Position numbers and translations under genes: made by a program. This document shows, one piece after another, positions 52,016-60,724 of a DNA stretch of 64,000 nt (position 1 is the stretch's first letter; every line of letters starts with the position of its first letter). The DNA is from Clostridia bacterium (GTDB taxonomy: Bacteria > Bacillota > Clostridia > Christensenellales > CAG-138). The stretch is taken from assembly GCA_030533005.1 (NCBI GenBank), contig JAUNJX010000007.1, forward strand, positions 1 through 64,000. The letters run 5' to 3'. The notes under the pieces were generated by a model that was given only the letters and a program-made list of their open reading frames with translations, was not told the origin of the DNA and searched no databases.

Positions 52016-52092
52016 GCTTTTCACCTCCTTCTGGTCTAGTGGCCCCCCTTGGGGGGGCAAGAAGCACGTTAGCTTTCCAATATTATCACAAA

Positions 52093-52117
52093 AAAAAGCC
52101 CTTTGCAAGGGCTTTTT
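52093..52117 (-). terminator. Terminator of gltX
   Basis: On the minus strand AAAAAGCCCTT-GCA-AAGGGCTTTTT followed by more T. It lies just upstream of the rpsF start region, where an extended -10 TGTGATAAT follows directly. Confidence 0.85.
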
Positions 52118-52126
52118 ACGCTATTT

Positions 52127-53572
52127 TCAGTTCAGCTTTTCCCGACCCAGCCGCAAGCGCCGAAGCGTCTCCGCTTTACCCAGCAGCACGGCGATCTCGA
52201 TGGCGCCGCCGGGGGTGACGGTCTTGCCCGCCATGGCGATGCGCACCGGCCATAAAAGCGTGCCGTTTTTCATGCCCTGCGCCTCCGCCATGCCGATGAG
52301 CAGGTCGTGGATGGCCGTTTCACTCCAATCCGCAAGCGCGTCCAGCGCCGGGATGACCTTATCCAGCACCTGTGCGGAAACCGCCGCGTCCGTCTTGGAC
52401 TTTTTGTTGGTGAACAGCTCTATGTCATATTCGGGCAGCGCTGCAAGGAAATCCACCCGCTCGGGCAGATCCGCAAAGTATTCGACCCTGGGCTGCAAAA
52501 TGCGGCAGAGCACGTCTTCGTCCATGCCGCCCACGCCCGCTTTTTCATACCATGGGCGGGCATGCGCCGTAAAAGCTTCCGGCGTAAGCCCGCGGATGTA
52601 CTCGGCATTCATCCATGTAAGCTTGTTCACGTCGAATATGGCGGGGGATTTGCTCATGCCGGACACGTCGAAGGCCTCGCAAAGCTCCTCCAGCGTGAAG
52701 AATTCCCGCTCGTCGCCCGGATTCCAGCCCAAGAGCGCCACATAATTGAGCAACGCTTCCTTTAAATAGCCCTTGTCGATGAAATCCGCGTAGGACGCAT
52801 CCCCGTCCCGCTTGGACAGCTTATGCTGCGCGTCCCGCATGATGGGGGTCATATGGATGTACTGCGGTATCTCCCAGCCAAACGCTTCATATAAAAGGTT
52901 GTATTTAGGCGTAGATGCAAGATACTCCATGCCCCGCATGACATGCGTGATCGCCATAAGGTGGTCATCCACGACGTTGGCGAAGTTATAAGTGGGCATG
53001 CCGTCCGCCTTGATGAGCACGTTGTCGTCCAGCTCGCTGTTGTTGACGGTGATGGTGCCGAAAATGAGGTCGGTAAAGCTGGTCGTCCCTTCGGTGGGCA
53101 CATTCTGGCGGATGACATAGGGCTGCCCCTCCGCCATGCGCCGCTGCTGCTCCGATTCGCTCATGTGCAGGCAGTGCTTATCGTACTTGAAGGTTTCGCC
53201 CTTGGCGGTGGCTGCGGCGCGGCGCGCGTCCAGCTCCTCCTTGGTGCAAAAGCACCGATAGGCATGACCGCTTTGGATCAGCTGCTCGGCGTAGGGCATA
53301 TACATGCGCTTTCGCTCGCTTTGGACATACGGGCCGTAATCGCCGCCTATGTCCGGGCCCTCGTCCCAGTTCATGCCCACGTCCTTGAGCGTGCGATAGA
53401 TCAGCTCCGTCGCGCCCTCGATGAATCGCTCCTGATCCGTATCCTCGATGCGCAGCAGAAATTTACCGTGGTTGTGTTTGGCAAAAAGATAGGCGTACAA
53501 GCCGCTTCTAAGATTGCCTATGTGCATATACCCCGTAGGCGACGGGGCAAATCTCGTCCTTACTTCCTTCAT
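52127..53572 (-). CDS. gltX: Glutamate--tRNA ligase
   Basis: 481 residues, class I synthetase. HIGH motif in RFAPSPTGYMHIGNLRSGLY and KMSKS-type motif KLSKRDG are intact; FCTKEELDARR belongs to the zinc/stem region and YLASTPKYNLLYEAFGW is conserved. It charges tRNA-Glu. The ATG at KEVRTRFAPS has GGGAG five bases upstream. It lies 64 bases downstream of glnS. Confidence 0.94.
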   Translation of the reverse strand: MKEVRTRFAPSPTGYMHIGNLRSGLYAYLFAKHNHGKFLLRIEDTDQERFIEGATELIYRTLKDVGMNWDEGPDIGGDYGPYVQSERKRMYMPYAEQLIQSGHAYRCFCTKEELDARRAAATAKGETFKYDKHCLHMSESEQQRRMAEGQPYVIRQNVPTEGTTSFTDLIFGTITVNNSELDDNVLIKADGMPTYNFANVVDDHLMAITHVMRGMEYLASTPKYNLLYEAFGWEIPQYIHMTPIMRDAQHKLSKRDGDASYADFIDKGYLKEALLNYVALLGWNPGDEREFFTLEELCEAFDVSGMSKSPAIFDVNKLTWMNAEYIRGLTPEAFTAHARPWYEKAGVGGMDEDVLCRILQPRVEYFADLPERVDFLAALPEYDIELFTNKKSKTDAAVSAQVLDKVIPALDALADWSETAIHDLLIGMAEAQGMKNGTLLWPVRIAMAGKTVTPGGAIEIAVLLGKAETLRRLRLGREKLN

Positions 53573-53636
53573 CGGTTCTCCCTTACTGTCTCCCTGTTTG
53601 TCTGTCCGTGCAGCGCACACGCACGATTATGAATCG

Positions 53637-55277
53637 CTAATTCGCCTTAAAGCTGTCCTTCAAGCCCACCGCGCGGTTGAACACGGGCTTTTCCTTTGTA
53701 TAATCCAAATCGGCACAGAAATAGCCCACCCGCATGAACTGCGCGCGATACCCCGGCTGCACCGCCGCGAGCGCGGGCTCCACAAAGCCCTGCCGCACGA
53801 TGAGGGAATCGGCGTTGAAGCGCTCCACGAAGTCAAGCTCCGCGTTTTCCTCGTTCACGTCCTGCATCATGGGCTCATAAAGGCGGAATTCTGCGGGCAC
53901 GGCGTCCGCGCAGCTTACCCAGTGGATGGTGCCCTTGATCTTGCGCTCGCACTCGCCGCCCTTGGTTTCGGGGTCGTAGGTGCAATACACCGTCGTCACG
54001 TTGCCCTCTGCGTCCGTTTCATAGCGCGTGCACTTGACGACATACGCGCCCTTTAAACGCACCTCGCCGTCCGGCTTGAGGCGGAAATACTTCTTAGGGG
54101 GATCATAGGAGAAATCCTCCCGCTCGATATAAAGGTCTCTGCCAAAGCGCACGGTGCGCGTTTCTTCGCTGCCGGGCAGGTTTTCGACCTGCACGTCCTC
54201 GAATTTTCCCGCCTCCCAGTTCTCGATCACGACCTTGATGGGGTCTAGCACCGCCATCATGCGGGGCGCATGGGCGTTGAGATCCTCCCTAAGGCAATGC
54301 TCGAGCATGGCGCTGTCCACCACGGAATCCGCTTTCGCCACACCCACGCGGGTGAGGAAATCCTTGATGGCCTCCGGCGTGTAGCCCCGGCGGCGCAGGG
54401 CGCAAAGCGTGGGCATGCGCGGATCGTCCCAGCCCGAAACATAGCCCTCCTCCACCAAACGGCGCAGGTAGCGCTTGCTCATGATGGTGTTGGTAAGATT
54501 TAATCTGGCAAACTCGATCTGGCGGGGCTTATGCTCGAATTCGCACTGCTCCACCACCCAGTTGTACAGGGGTCTGTGCGCCTCGTATTCCAAGGAGCAC
54601 AGGGAATGGGTCACGCCCTCGATGGCGTCCTGAATGGGATGCGCAAAATCGTACATGGGATAGATGCACCACTTGTCCCCCGTGTGATGATGGGACATGT
54701 GGATGATGCGATACATCGCGGGGTCGCGCATGTTCATGTTGGGGGAGGCCATATCGATCTTGGCGCGAAGGGTGCGGGAGCCGTCGGGGAATTCGCCGTT
54801 CTTCATGCGCGCAAACAGATCGAGATTCTCCTCGACGCTCCGCTCCCGCCAGGGGCTGTTCTTGCCCGGCTCCGTAAGCGTGCCGCGATATTCGCGCATC
54901 TGATCCTTATCCAAATCGCAAACGTAGGCCACGCCCTTTTTGATGAGCTTGACCGCCAGATCGTAGCAGGTATCAAAATAGTCGCTGCCGTAGAACACGT
55001 TGTCCCAATGGAAGCCCAGCCACGCGATATCCTCCTGAATGGCGTCCACAAACTCCTCGTCCTCTTTGGTAGGATTCGTGTCGTCATAGCGCAGGTTGCA
55101 CTTGCCGCCGTACTTCTCCGCCATGGAAAAGTCGATGAACAGCGCCTTGGCGTGGCCTATATGCAAATAACCGTTAGGCTCTGGCGGGAACCGCGTTTGG
55201 ATGCGGTTTTCCTTGGTCGCCATATCCTCCTCGATAAAAGCCTCGATAAAGTTTTTCGTGGTGCGTGCTTCTTCCAT
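53637..55277 (-). CDS. glnS: Glutamine--tRNA ligase
   Basis: 546 residues. HIGH motif in RFPPEPNGYLHIGHAKAL, GlnRS-type YDDTNPTKEDEEFVDAI (instead of the GluRS pattern) and KMSKS as TIMSKRYLRRLV mark a true GlnRS, followed by the C-terminal beta-barrel anticodon domains. It charges tRNA-Gln directly. The ATG at EEARTTKN is nine bases after GAGG; earlier ATGs sit on that site. A consensus promoter precedes it. Confidence 0.93.
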   Translation of the reverse strand: MEEARTTKNFIEAFIEEDMATKENRIQTRFPPEPNGYLHIGHAKALFIDFSMAEKYGGKCNLRYDDTNPTKEDEEFVDAIQEDIAWLGFHWDNVFYGSDYFDTCYDLAVKLIKKGVAYVCDLDKDQMREYRGTLTEPGKNSPWRERSVEENLDLFARMKNGEFPDGSRTLRAKIDMASPNMNMRDPAMYRIIHMSHHHTGDKWCIYPMYDFAHPIQDAIEGVTHSLCSLEYEAHRPLYNWVVEQCEFEHKPRQIEFARLNLTNTIMSKRYLRRLVEEGYVSGWDDPRMPTLCALRRRGYTPEAIKDFLTRVGVAKADSVVDSAMLEHCLREDLNAHAPRMMAVLDPIKVVIENWEAGKFEDVQVENLPGSEETRTVRFGRDLYIEREDFSYDPPKKYFRLKPDGEVRLKGAYVVKCTRYETDAEGNVTTVYCTYDPETKGGECERKIKGTIHWVSCADAVPAEFRLYEPMMQDVNEENAELDFVERFNADSLIVRQGFVEPALAAVQPGYRAQFMRVGYFCADLDYTKEKPVFNRAVGLKDSFKAN

Positions 55278-55315
55278 TGTTGGCATCCTCTTTTCTTCCA
55301 ATATCACGTCAGTTT

Positions 55316-55344
55316 ATTATCGTTAATCTTCCTGCTTCTGTCAA
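55316..55344 (-). promoter_or_regulatory. Promoter of glnS-gltX
   Basis: On the minus strand a perfect TTGACA, 17 bases, GATAAT. The leader is only about 30 bases, too short for a T-box. Confidence 0.75.
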
Positions 55345-55354
55345 GAAAAACGCG

Positions 55355-55870
55355 CTAATCTTCTTCGGTTTCGGCGGGTATATCCAAGATGCGCACGGTG
55401 TTGCCCGTGCTTTTGATAAACTTCATCAGATCCCCACCCGTGATCGCCAGCGAAGCCGTGGATACGCACGGGTGCACGCAGACCATGGGAAACTGCGCTA
55501 CCTCCGAATCCACCACCACCGTCACGTCCTTGGCGTTGGGGCACAACAGACCCAGCGCCGTCACGCTGCCCGGCAATAAGCCAAGCTTGTCCATGAGCTG
55601 CTCCGCGTCGCAAAAGGACAGGCGGGACACGCCAAGGAGCTTTGACACCACGGCGGTCTTGAACTTCTTGTCGCCGCGGATGAGCACGAGATAAAAATCC
55701 GTTTTCTGCCTGTTGCACAGGAAAAGGTTCTTGCAGTGGCGCGCGCCCACGTCCGCGCCGATATCCGTGCAGTCCTCCATGGTCAGCGCACAGGCGTGCT
55801 CATAGCGCTTATAGGGTATGGCAAGACTATCCAATGCGGCCAGCGCCGGTCTTTCCCTCTCGTCGATCAT
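55355..55870 (-). CDS. ProX/YbaK-family prolyl-tRNA editing protein
   Basis: 171 residues of the prolyl-tRNA synthetase-associated (YbaK/ProX) family. The conserved Lys is in GARHCKNLFLCNRQKTDFYLV, with LSFCDAEQLMDKLGLLPGSVTALGLL and the C-terminal VCVHPCVSTASLAITGGDLMKF. Such free-standing domains hydrolyse Ala-tRNA-Pro mischarged species. GGAGGGGGG precedes the ATG. It lies upstream of two tRNA synthetase genes on the same strand. Confidence 0.85.
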   Translation of the reverse strand: MIDERERPALAALDSLAIPYKRYEHACALTMEDCTDIGADVGARHCKNLFLCNRQKTDFYLVLIRGDKKFKTAVVSKLLGVSRLSFCDAEQLMDKLGLLPGSVTALGLLCPNAKDVTVVVDSEVAQFPMVCVHPCVSTASLAITGGDLMKFIKSTGNTVRILDIPAETEED

Positions 55871-55959
55871 ACAAAAATCCCCCCTCCAAAATTCTTAATT
55901 ATTAGCATATGACAAAAAACTGCATTTTCCCGTGCCGCAAATTAGCATATTCCAGTAAC

Positions 55960-56439
55960 TTATTTGTGATAGGGCTCGTTGCGAAGGATTTTAAAGCACC
56001 TGTAAATCTGCTCCAGCAGCATCAGCCGGAATATCTGGTGGGAAAAGGTATTCTTTCCAAAGCAAAGCGCATAGTCCGCCCGCCGCAACGCCGCCTGCGA
56101 CAGCCCCAGCGACCCGCCGATCAGAAAAACGACGCTGCTTTTTCCCTCGTTCATGCGATCCTGCAAAAAGTCCGCCATCTCGTCGCTTGCAAGCGCCTTG
56201 CCGCCCAAGTCCATGGCGATCACATAATCGCCCGGCTGAATGCGCTCGAGCATCCGCGCGCCCTCCGCGTCCTTGACCTGCTGTTTTTGCGCGTCTGACA
56301 TGCTCTCGGGCGCTTTTTCATCCGCCACCTCGAGCACCTTCGTTTGCGCATAGCGGGACAGGCGCTTTACAAACTCCGCGCATGCGTCCGCATAATATTT
56401 TTCCTTCAGCTTGCCTACGCAGATCACCGTAATATTCAC
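55960..56439 (-). CDS. rlmH: 23S rRNA (pseudouridine-1915-N3) methyltransferase RlmH
   Basis: 159 residues, a SPOUT methyltransferase. It starts MNITVICVGKLKEKYYADAC and has the knot motifs VIAMDLGGKALASDEMADF, VVFLIGGSLGLSQ and the C-terminal FSHQIFRLMLLEQIYRCFKI, all highly conserved in RlmH. The start overlaps walJ by four bases, the usual neighbour. Confidence 0.96.
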   Translation of the reverse strand: MNITVICVGKLKEKYYADACAEFVKRLSRYAQTKVLEVADEKAPESMSDAQKQQVKDAEGARMLERIQPGDYVIAMDLGGKALASDEMADFLQDRMNEGKSSVVFLIGGSLGLSQAALRRADYALCFGKNTFSHQIFRLMLLEQIYRCFKILRNEPYHK

Positions 56440-57221
56440 AGCACGAACACCCCCGTAATGCGATCCCGGTGCGCCACCGTCAGCTTGAATTCCTCATCGG
56501 GTATATCCTCCATGCGCAATTCGCTGCGCACGGTCTCCATGGCAAGCTGCTCATAGTTGTTTTCCTTGGATAAATGCCCCAATATGGCGCAGCGCACGCC
56601 GCGCTTATAGAGCTTGCAGAGCGTTTTGCCGCAGTTTTCGTTGGATAAATGCCCCTGATCGCTCAGAATGCGCCGTTTGAGCGGATACGGATAAGGACCG
56701 ACCTTGAGCATTTCCTCGTCATGGTTGGATTCGATCAAAAGAAGGTCGCTTCCTTCCACCGCGTCCAGCAGTCCCTCGTGGATATAGCCTACGTCCGTCA
56801 TGACGGAGGCGCACCGTCCCTCCGCGCTGAAGCAATAGCCCACGGGCTCCCGCGCGTCGTGCGGCGTTGCGAAGGGCTGCACGAGCAGCTTGTCCACAAA
56901 AAAAGACCGCCCCGTTTCAAACATGCGCATATTGCAAAGCGCGATGGGTCCAACGTCCGCCTGCATGCCCGCCCATGTGCCGGCGTTGGCGTACACGGGC
57001 AGGTTCAGCTTACGCGAAAGCACGCCCACGCCGCGCGTGTGGTCGGTATGCTCATGCGTCACAAGAATGCCGGTAAGCGTTTCGGGCAGCACGCCCGCGG
57101 CCGAAAGCGCGCCTTCGATGGTGCGCCCCGGCAGGCCGGCGTCCACCAATAAGCGCACGCCGTCCGCCTCAATGAGTATGCAATTGCCGGAGGAGCCGGA
57201 AAACAATGGGATCAGGCGCAT
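56436..57221 (-). CDS. walJ: MBL-fold exonuclease-like protein (WalJ/YycJ)
   Basis: 261 residues. The metal motif H-x-H-x-D-H is in VTHEHTDHTRGVGVL; further ligands are in VMTDVG and LLIESNHDEEML, and ILSDQGHLSNENCG plus LGHLSKENNYEQLA are typical of YycJ. It is thought to act in DNA repair or cell-wall coordination in Firmicutes. No walK/walR genes are present here. Confidence 0.88.
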   Translation of the reverse strand: MRLIPLFSGSSGNCILIEADGVRLLVDAGLPGRTIEGALSAAGVLPETLTGILVTHEHTDHTRGVGVLSRKLNLPVYANAGTWAGMQADVGPIALCNMRMFETGRSFFVDKLLVQPFATPHDAREPVGYCFSAEGRCASVMTDVGYIHEGLLDAVEGSDLLLIESNHDEEMLKVGPYPYPLKRRILSDQGHLSNENCGKTLCKLYKRGVRCAILGHLSKENNYEQLAMETVRSELRMEDIPDEEFKLTVAHRDRITGVFVL

Positions 57222-57230
57222 AGAATCACG

Positions 57231-57803
57231 CTACATCGCAAACACGATACCCGCCACGGCAGCAAGGCCGATATAGGCGAGAGGGTGCAGGTCCTTCTTT
57301 TTATATTTGAGCCAATAGGAAAGCCCCAGCAGCACAAGCAGCAGCACTGCGGGCTTTAGCAGCGCCGGGGAAAACGCGGCAGCCGCCTGCACGGGTGCGA
57401 TCACCGCCATTTGCAGCACGGACCAGCCCGCCGCCGCGATCAGCCCCGTCACCGCCGGGCGAAGACCCGCAAACGTGTCGTTGACGAGCTTGCTTTCCTT
57501 GTATTTCTGCAAAAAGCCGAAGATGATGCAAATGATGATATAGCTTGGCAGGATGAGCGCGAGGGTCGCCGTAAGCGCGCCGGGAATGCCCGCCGTTTTA
57601 AAGCCTACATAAGTCGCGCAGTTGACGCCGATAGGCCCGGGCGTGCTCTCGCCCACGGCGATCATGTCCGCAAGCTCCGTGAGCGTAAACCATCCGCGTT
57701 TATTGGAGATATCCGTCAAAAAGGGAATGGTGGCCAAGCCCCCGCCCACGGCGAACAGGCCGGCCTTAAAGAACTCGTAGAAAAGCAGAAACAGCGTATT
57801 CAT
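57231..57803 (-). CDS. Chromate transporter, second half-size subunit
   Basis: 190 residues with five to six membrane helices of the CHR family: FFKAGLFAVGGGLATIPFLTD and ADMIAVGESTPGPIGVNCATYVG. Short-chain CHR proteins work as pairs; this one overlaps the upstream half by four bases. The ATG at NTLFLLFYEF was chosen; earlier in-frame codons lie within the neighbour. The real substrate may be another oxyanion. Confidence 0.88.
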   Translation of the reverse strand: MNTLFLLFYEFFKAGLFAVGGGLATIPFLTDISNKRGWFTLTELADMIAVGESTPGPIGVNCATYVGFKTAGIPGALTATLALILPSYIIICIIFGFLQKYKESKLVNDTFAGLRPAVTGLIAAAGWSVLQMAVIAPVQAAAAFSPALLKPAVLLLVLLGLSYWLKYKKKDLHPLAYIGLAAVAGIVFAM

Positions 57804-58354
57804 GCCTGTTTCCCCCATCTTCCCCGTCCGACGCCCACAAGCGCCGCGCCCAGCACCACATAGACGGGTGAAAGCTTGAAAAGCGCCACGCAAACGAACG
57901 CAGCGACGCACAGGGCGATATCCCAGCCGTTTTTGACGCTGCTTTTGTACAGCTTCACCACGGCGTTAAAAATGAGCACCGCCACCGCTACGCGAATACC
58001 CGCAAACGCATGCTGCACCGCGGGGATGTGCGCGAAATTGGCAAGCAGGGAGGCGATCACCAATATAATAAGGATACTGGGGGTGACGACGCCCAGCGTC
58101 GCAACCGCCGCACCCAAAATACCCCGCTGCGAGCAGCCCACGAAGGTGGCCGTGTTCACCGCGATCACGCCCGGCGTGCATTGGCCGATGGCGAAGAAAT
58201 TCAGCAGCTCCTCCTGCTTGACCCAAGGATGCTTCTGCACGCACTCCCTCTCCAGCATGGGCAGCATCGCATAGCCGCCGCCGAAGGTGAACGCGCCAAT
58301 GCGGAAAAAGGCCGTATACAGTTCCCAAAGGGACGTTGTTTTCTTATCTTCCAT
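57800..58354 (-). CDS. Chromate transporter, first half-size subunit
   Basis: 184 residues. FFRIGAFTFGGGYAMLPMLE and FFAIGQCTPGVIAVNTATFVG are the CHR family repeats, closely parallel to those of the following gene. No ribosome binding site is visible, and TATAAT ends eight bases before the ATG, so the transcript is probably leaderless or nearly so. Confidence 0.88.
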   Translation of the reverse strand: MEDKKTTSLWELYTAFFRIGAFTFGGGYAMLPMLERECVQKHPWVKQEELLNFFAIGQCTPGVIAVNTATFVGCSQRGILGAAVATLGVVTPSILIILVIASLLANFAHIPAVQHAFAGIRVAVAVLIFNAVVKLYKSSVKNGWDIALCVAAFVCVALFKLSPVYVVLGAALVGVGRGRWGKQA

Positions 58355-58362
58355 AGTGTAGT

Positions 58363-58368
58363 ATTATA
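58363..58368 (-). promoter_or_regulatory. -10 box of the chromate transporter operon
   Basis: A perfect TATAAT on the minus strand, eight bases before the start codon; no convincing -35 box. Confidence 0.5.
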
Positions 58369-58405
58369 ACAAAGAAAGCACAAAAATGCCATGGGGGAAT
58401 ACGAT

Positions 58406-58792
58406 ATGTTGGAAATCGGCCTGAAAGGCTGCGCGCAAACCACCGTCGGCACGGAAAACATCGCCTCAACCTATTCCTCGGGCTCGCTGCCCGTGTTTGC
58501 CACCCCTGCCATGCTCGCGCTGATGGAACAGGCGGCGCACACATGCGTGCAGCCCTATCTTGAGGAAGGGCAGGGCACCGTAGGCACGCTGCTCAACGTA
58601 AAACACCTTGCCGCCACACCGCTAGGCATGGGCGTGCGCGCGGAGTGCGAGCTGATCGAAGTGGATCGCCGCCGCCTCGTTTTTACCGTTTGCGCCTATG
58701 ACGACGTAGAGCGCATCGGCGAGGGCGTGCACGAGCGCTTCATCATCGACGACAGCCGTTTTATGGAAAAGGCGCGCACGAAGATCAAATAG
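58406..58792 (+). CDS. FlK-like hotdog thioesterase
   Basis: 128 residues with a hotdog fold of the fluoroacetyl-CoA thioesterase type. PVFATPAMLALMEQAAH, VGTLLNVKHLAATPLGMGV and GEGVHERFII hold the Thr, Glu and His positions of the family. The natural substrate is unlikely to be fluoroacetyl-CoA; it could remove an inhibitory acyl-CoA. The second ATG was chosen because GGGGGA lies seven bases upstream of it; the first ATG overlaps that site. Confidence 0.82.
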   Translation: MLEIGLKGCAQTTVGTENIASTYSSGSLPVFATPAMLALMEQAAHTCVQPYLEEGQGTVGTLLNVKHLAATPLGMGVRAECELIEVDRRRLVFTVCAYDDVERIGEGVHERFIIDDSRFMEKARTKIK

Positions 58793-58819
58793 CGTCTGCC
58801 ACGCACAGGATCGCACAGA

Positions 58820-58856
58820 AAAAAACAAGGCCGCCAACCGGCGGTCTTGTTTTTTG
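58820..58856. terminator. Bidirectional terminator
   Basis: AAAAAACAAGGCCGCC / GGCGGTCTTGTTTTTT with an AACC loop, one wobble pair. Between convergent genes. Confidence 0.9.
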
Positions 58857-58874
58857 TGTTTGCTGGACGTTTGT

Positions 58875-60290
58875 TTATGCGTCTTCCTTCTTGTTGGACT
58901 CGCCAAGGCGCACGCCGGCGAAGTACTCTCTGGTGAGCTTGAAGACCACCGGGGAGAGTGCAAGCAGCGCTACCAAGTTGGGCAGTGCCATCAAGCCGTT
59001 GAGGGTATCGGCGATATCCCAAACAGCCTGCAGAGGCACAACCGCGCCGACCACAACGATCAGGCAGAACAGGATCTGATAGGGCTTAATGACCTTGGTG
59101 CCCAAGAGATACTCGGTGCAGCGGGTACCGTAGAGGCACCAGCTGAGGATGGTGGACACTGCGAACAGCGTGATACCAACAGCAACCAGGATGCCGGCAA
59201 ACTTCGCGCCATAGGTCATACCGAAGGCAGCGATGGTGAGGCCGGTGCCCGCGCTCTCGCCAAAGGCGATGGGCGTGCCGCTCATGAGGATAGCCAGAGC
59301 GGTCAGGGTGCAGATCACGATGGTGTCCATGAATACTTCAAAGATGCCCCAGAGGCCCTGACGAACGGGGCTGTCCGTGTCAGCAGCAGCGTGGGCGATA
59401 GGCGCGGAGCCCAAGCCAGCCTCATTGGAGAAGATACCGCGGCTGATACCACGGCGCATGGCCGTCGAAATGCCAACGCCTACCAAGCCGCCGCCCAGCG
59501 CGGAGGGATTGAAAGCGCCCACGACGATGTCGCGGAGAACGCCGCCGATGTTGCCGATGTGCGTGATGACAACGATGATCGCAGCCACGATGTAGATCGC
59601 CGCCATGGCGGGAACCAGCTTTTCAGTGGTCTTAGCGATGCTCTTCAAGCCGCCAAGCACGACAGCAGCGGTGAAGATCGCAACGACGATACCAACGATC
59701 AGATGCACGGTGTTCGTATTGATGTTGGGATTGAACTCGGCGATGGTGCCGGAGATGGAGGTCGCAATGGTGTTGATCTGGGTCATGTTGCCGATACCGA
59801 AGGCGGCAAGCGCTCCAAACACGGAGAATACGACGGCGAGCCATTTCCAGCTCTTGCCAAGGCCGTTGGAGATGTAGTACATGGGGCCGCCGACCCAGTC
59901 GCCCTTTTCGTTGCGCTCGCGGTAGTTGACCGCCAGCACGACTTCGGCGTACTTGGTGCACATGCCCAGCAGTGCGGAAACCCACATCCAGAAGACGGCG
60001 CCAGGGCCGCCCAATGCGATAGCGCCAGCGACGCCAGCGACGTTACCGGTACCAACCGTTGCCGCAAGAGCCGTTGCAAGTGCCTGGAAAGGCGTGACAG
60101 CGCCTTCGCCCGCCTCTTTCTTCTCGAACATCTTCATCAAGGTGTTCTTCATCGTGTAACCGAATTTGCCAAACTGCATGCCCTTGGTGCGCAGCGTGTA
60201 ATACAGGCCGGTGCCAAGAAGCAGGATCATGCCGGGCCAACCCCAGACGATACCGTTCAGCCAAGAGTTGAAACTGAGGAATCCATCCAT
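58875..60290 (-). CDS. AGCS-family sodium:alanine/glycine symporter
   Basis: 471 residues with about eleven helices. FQALATALAATVGTGNVAGVAGAI, FWMWVSALLGMCTKYAEVVLA and GIFSNEAGLGSAPIAHAAA are the diagnostic AGCS segments. It imports alanine or glycine with sodium. GAAAGGAAAG precedes the ATG. It is divergent from the branched-chain amino acid transporter operon, across a 500-base regulatory region. Confidence 0.93.
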   Translation of the reverse strand: MDGFLSFNSWLNGIVWGWPGMILLLGTGLYYTLRTKGMQFGKFGYTMKNTLMKMFEKKEAGEGAVTPFQALATALAATVGTGNVAGVAGAIALGGPGAVFWMWVSALLGMCTKYAEVVLAVNYRERNEKGDWVGGPMYYISNGLGKSWKWLAVVFSVFGALAAFGIGNMTQINTIATSISGTIAEFNPNINTNTVHLIVGIVVAIFTAAVVLGGLKSIAKTTEKLVPAMAAIYIVAAIIVVITHIGNIGGVLRDIVVGAFNPSALGGGLVGVGISTAMRRGISRGIFSNEAGLGSAPIAHAAADTDSPVRQGLWGIFEVFMDTIVICTLTALAILMSGTPIAFGESAGTGLTIAAFGMTYGAKFAGILVAVGITLFAVSTILSWCLYGTRCTEYLLGTKVIKPYQILFCLIVVVGAVVPLQAVWDIADTLNGLMALPNLVALLALSPVVFKLTREYFAGVRLGESNKKEDA

Positions 60291-60459
60291 AAATGTTTCT
60301 TTCCTTTCTGATTACTGAATTTTTCTTTTGGTGATTTGAACTGGAAGAAGCTAACGTCCTGTTTACATAAAAGTGTTTGCGAGAAAAGATGATATTAGGC
60401 TATCTGTATTGTGGACGGACGCATAGCGACTCTTCGCAGCACATCCAGCTTCGCATATC

Positions 60460-60641
60460 TTAACATGCTGTGTTAATAAACGTCAATGGGTTTCTTTTGC
60501 CAAACGCCCAAAAATCATCGTCACAGCAGAGAAAAATGCTTATTTTCTCTGGATTTTCCGGTCAAGATTTTTACGCTTGCGCCATCCGCGGCCTCGCGCC
60601 CTCGTTTGTTGTTATATTATATAATGAATATTATACATTGT
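60460..60641. other. Palindromes in the divergent symporter / amino acid transporter region
   Basis: The 500-base gap contains no gene. TTAACA-TGCTG-TGTTAA at 60460-60476 is a perfect operator-like palindrome. An AT-rich patch at 60612-60641 holds overlapping palindromes ATTATATAAT, ATAAT-GAAT-ATTAT and TACA-T-TGTA. They could bind regulators of one or both divergent units. No riboswitch is recognised. Confidence 0.45.
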
Positions 60642-60695
60642 ATTGTATCCAACCTGTATCTACAAATAAAAGACCCTATGCGCCGCATCTGGCAG

Positions 60696-60724
60696 TTGCA
60701 ATCCCCGTCCCGGTTATGTATAAT
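60696..60724 (+). promoter_or_regulatory. Promoter of the branched-chain amino acid transporter operon
   Basis: TTGCAA, 17 bases, perfect TATAAT; it gives a leader of about 60 bases before the lipoprotein ATG. Confidence 0.75.

Noticed and set aside
52032-52056. S6-S18 autoregulatory RNA motif in the rpsF leader
   Set aside because: A GC-rich hairpin is present, but the expected CCG bulge could not be placed; not strong enough to call.
19495-52108. Chromosomal origin inside the window, suggested by dnaX-recR and rpsF/dnaB clusters
   Set aside because: No dnaA, dnaN or DnaA-box cluster is seen, and the two gene groups point towards each other rather than away from a common origin.
58854-60311. 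A 485-codon open frame antisense to the sodium:alanine symporter
   Set aside because: It mirrors the symporter's codon pattern in a GC-rich gene, has low-complexity Asp/Gly/His-rich composition, and the sense protein is a clear family member.
60291-60470. Glycine riboswitch upstream of the AGCS symporter
   Set aside because: The conserved glycine aptamer bulges and tandem arrangement could not be found in the leader.
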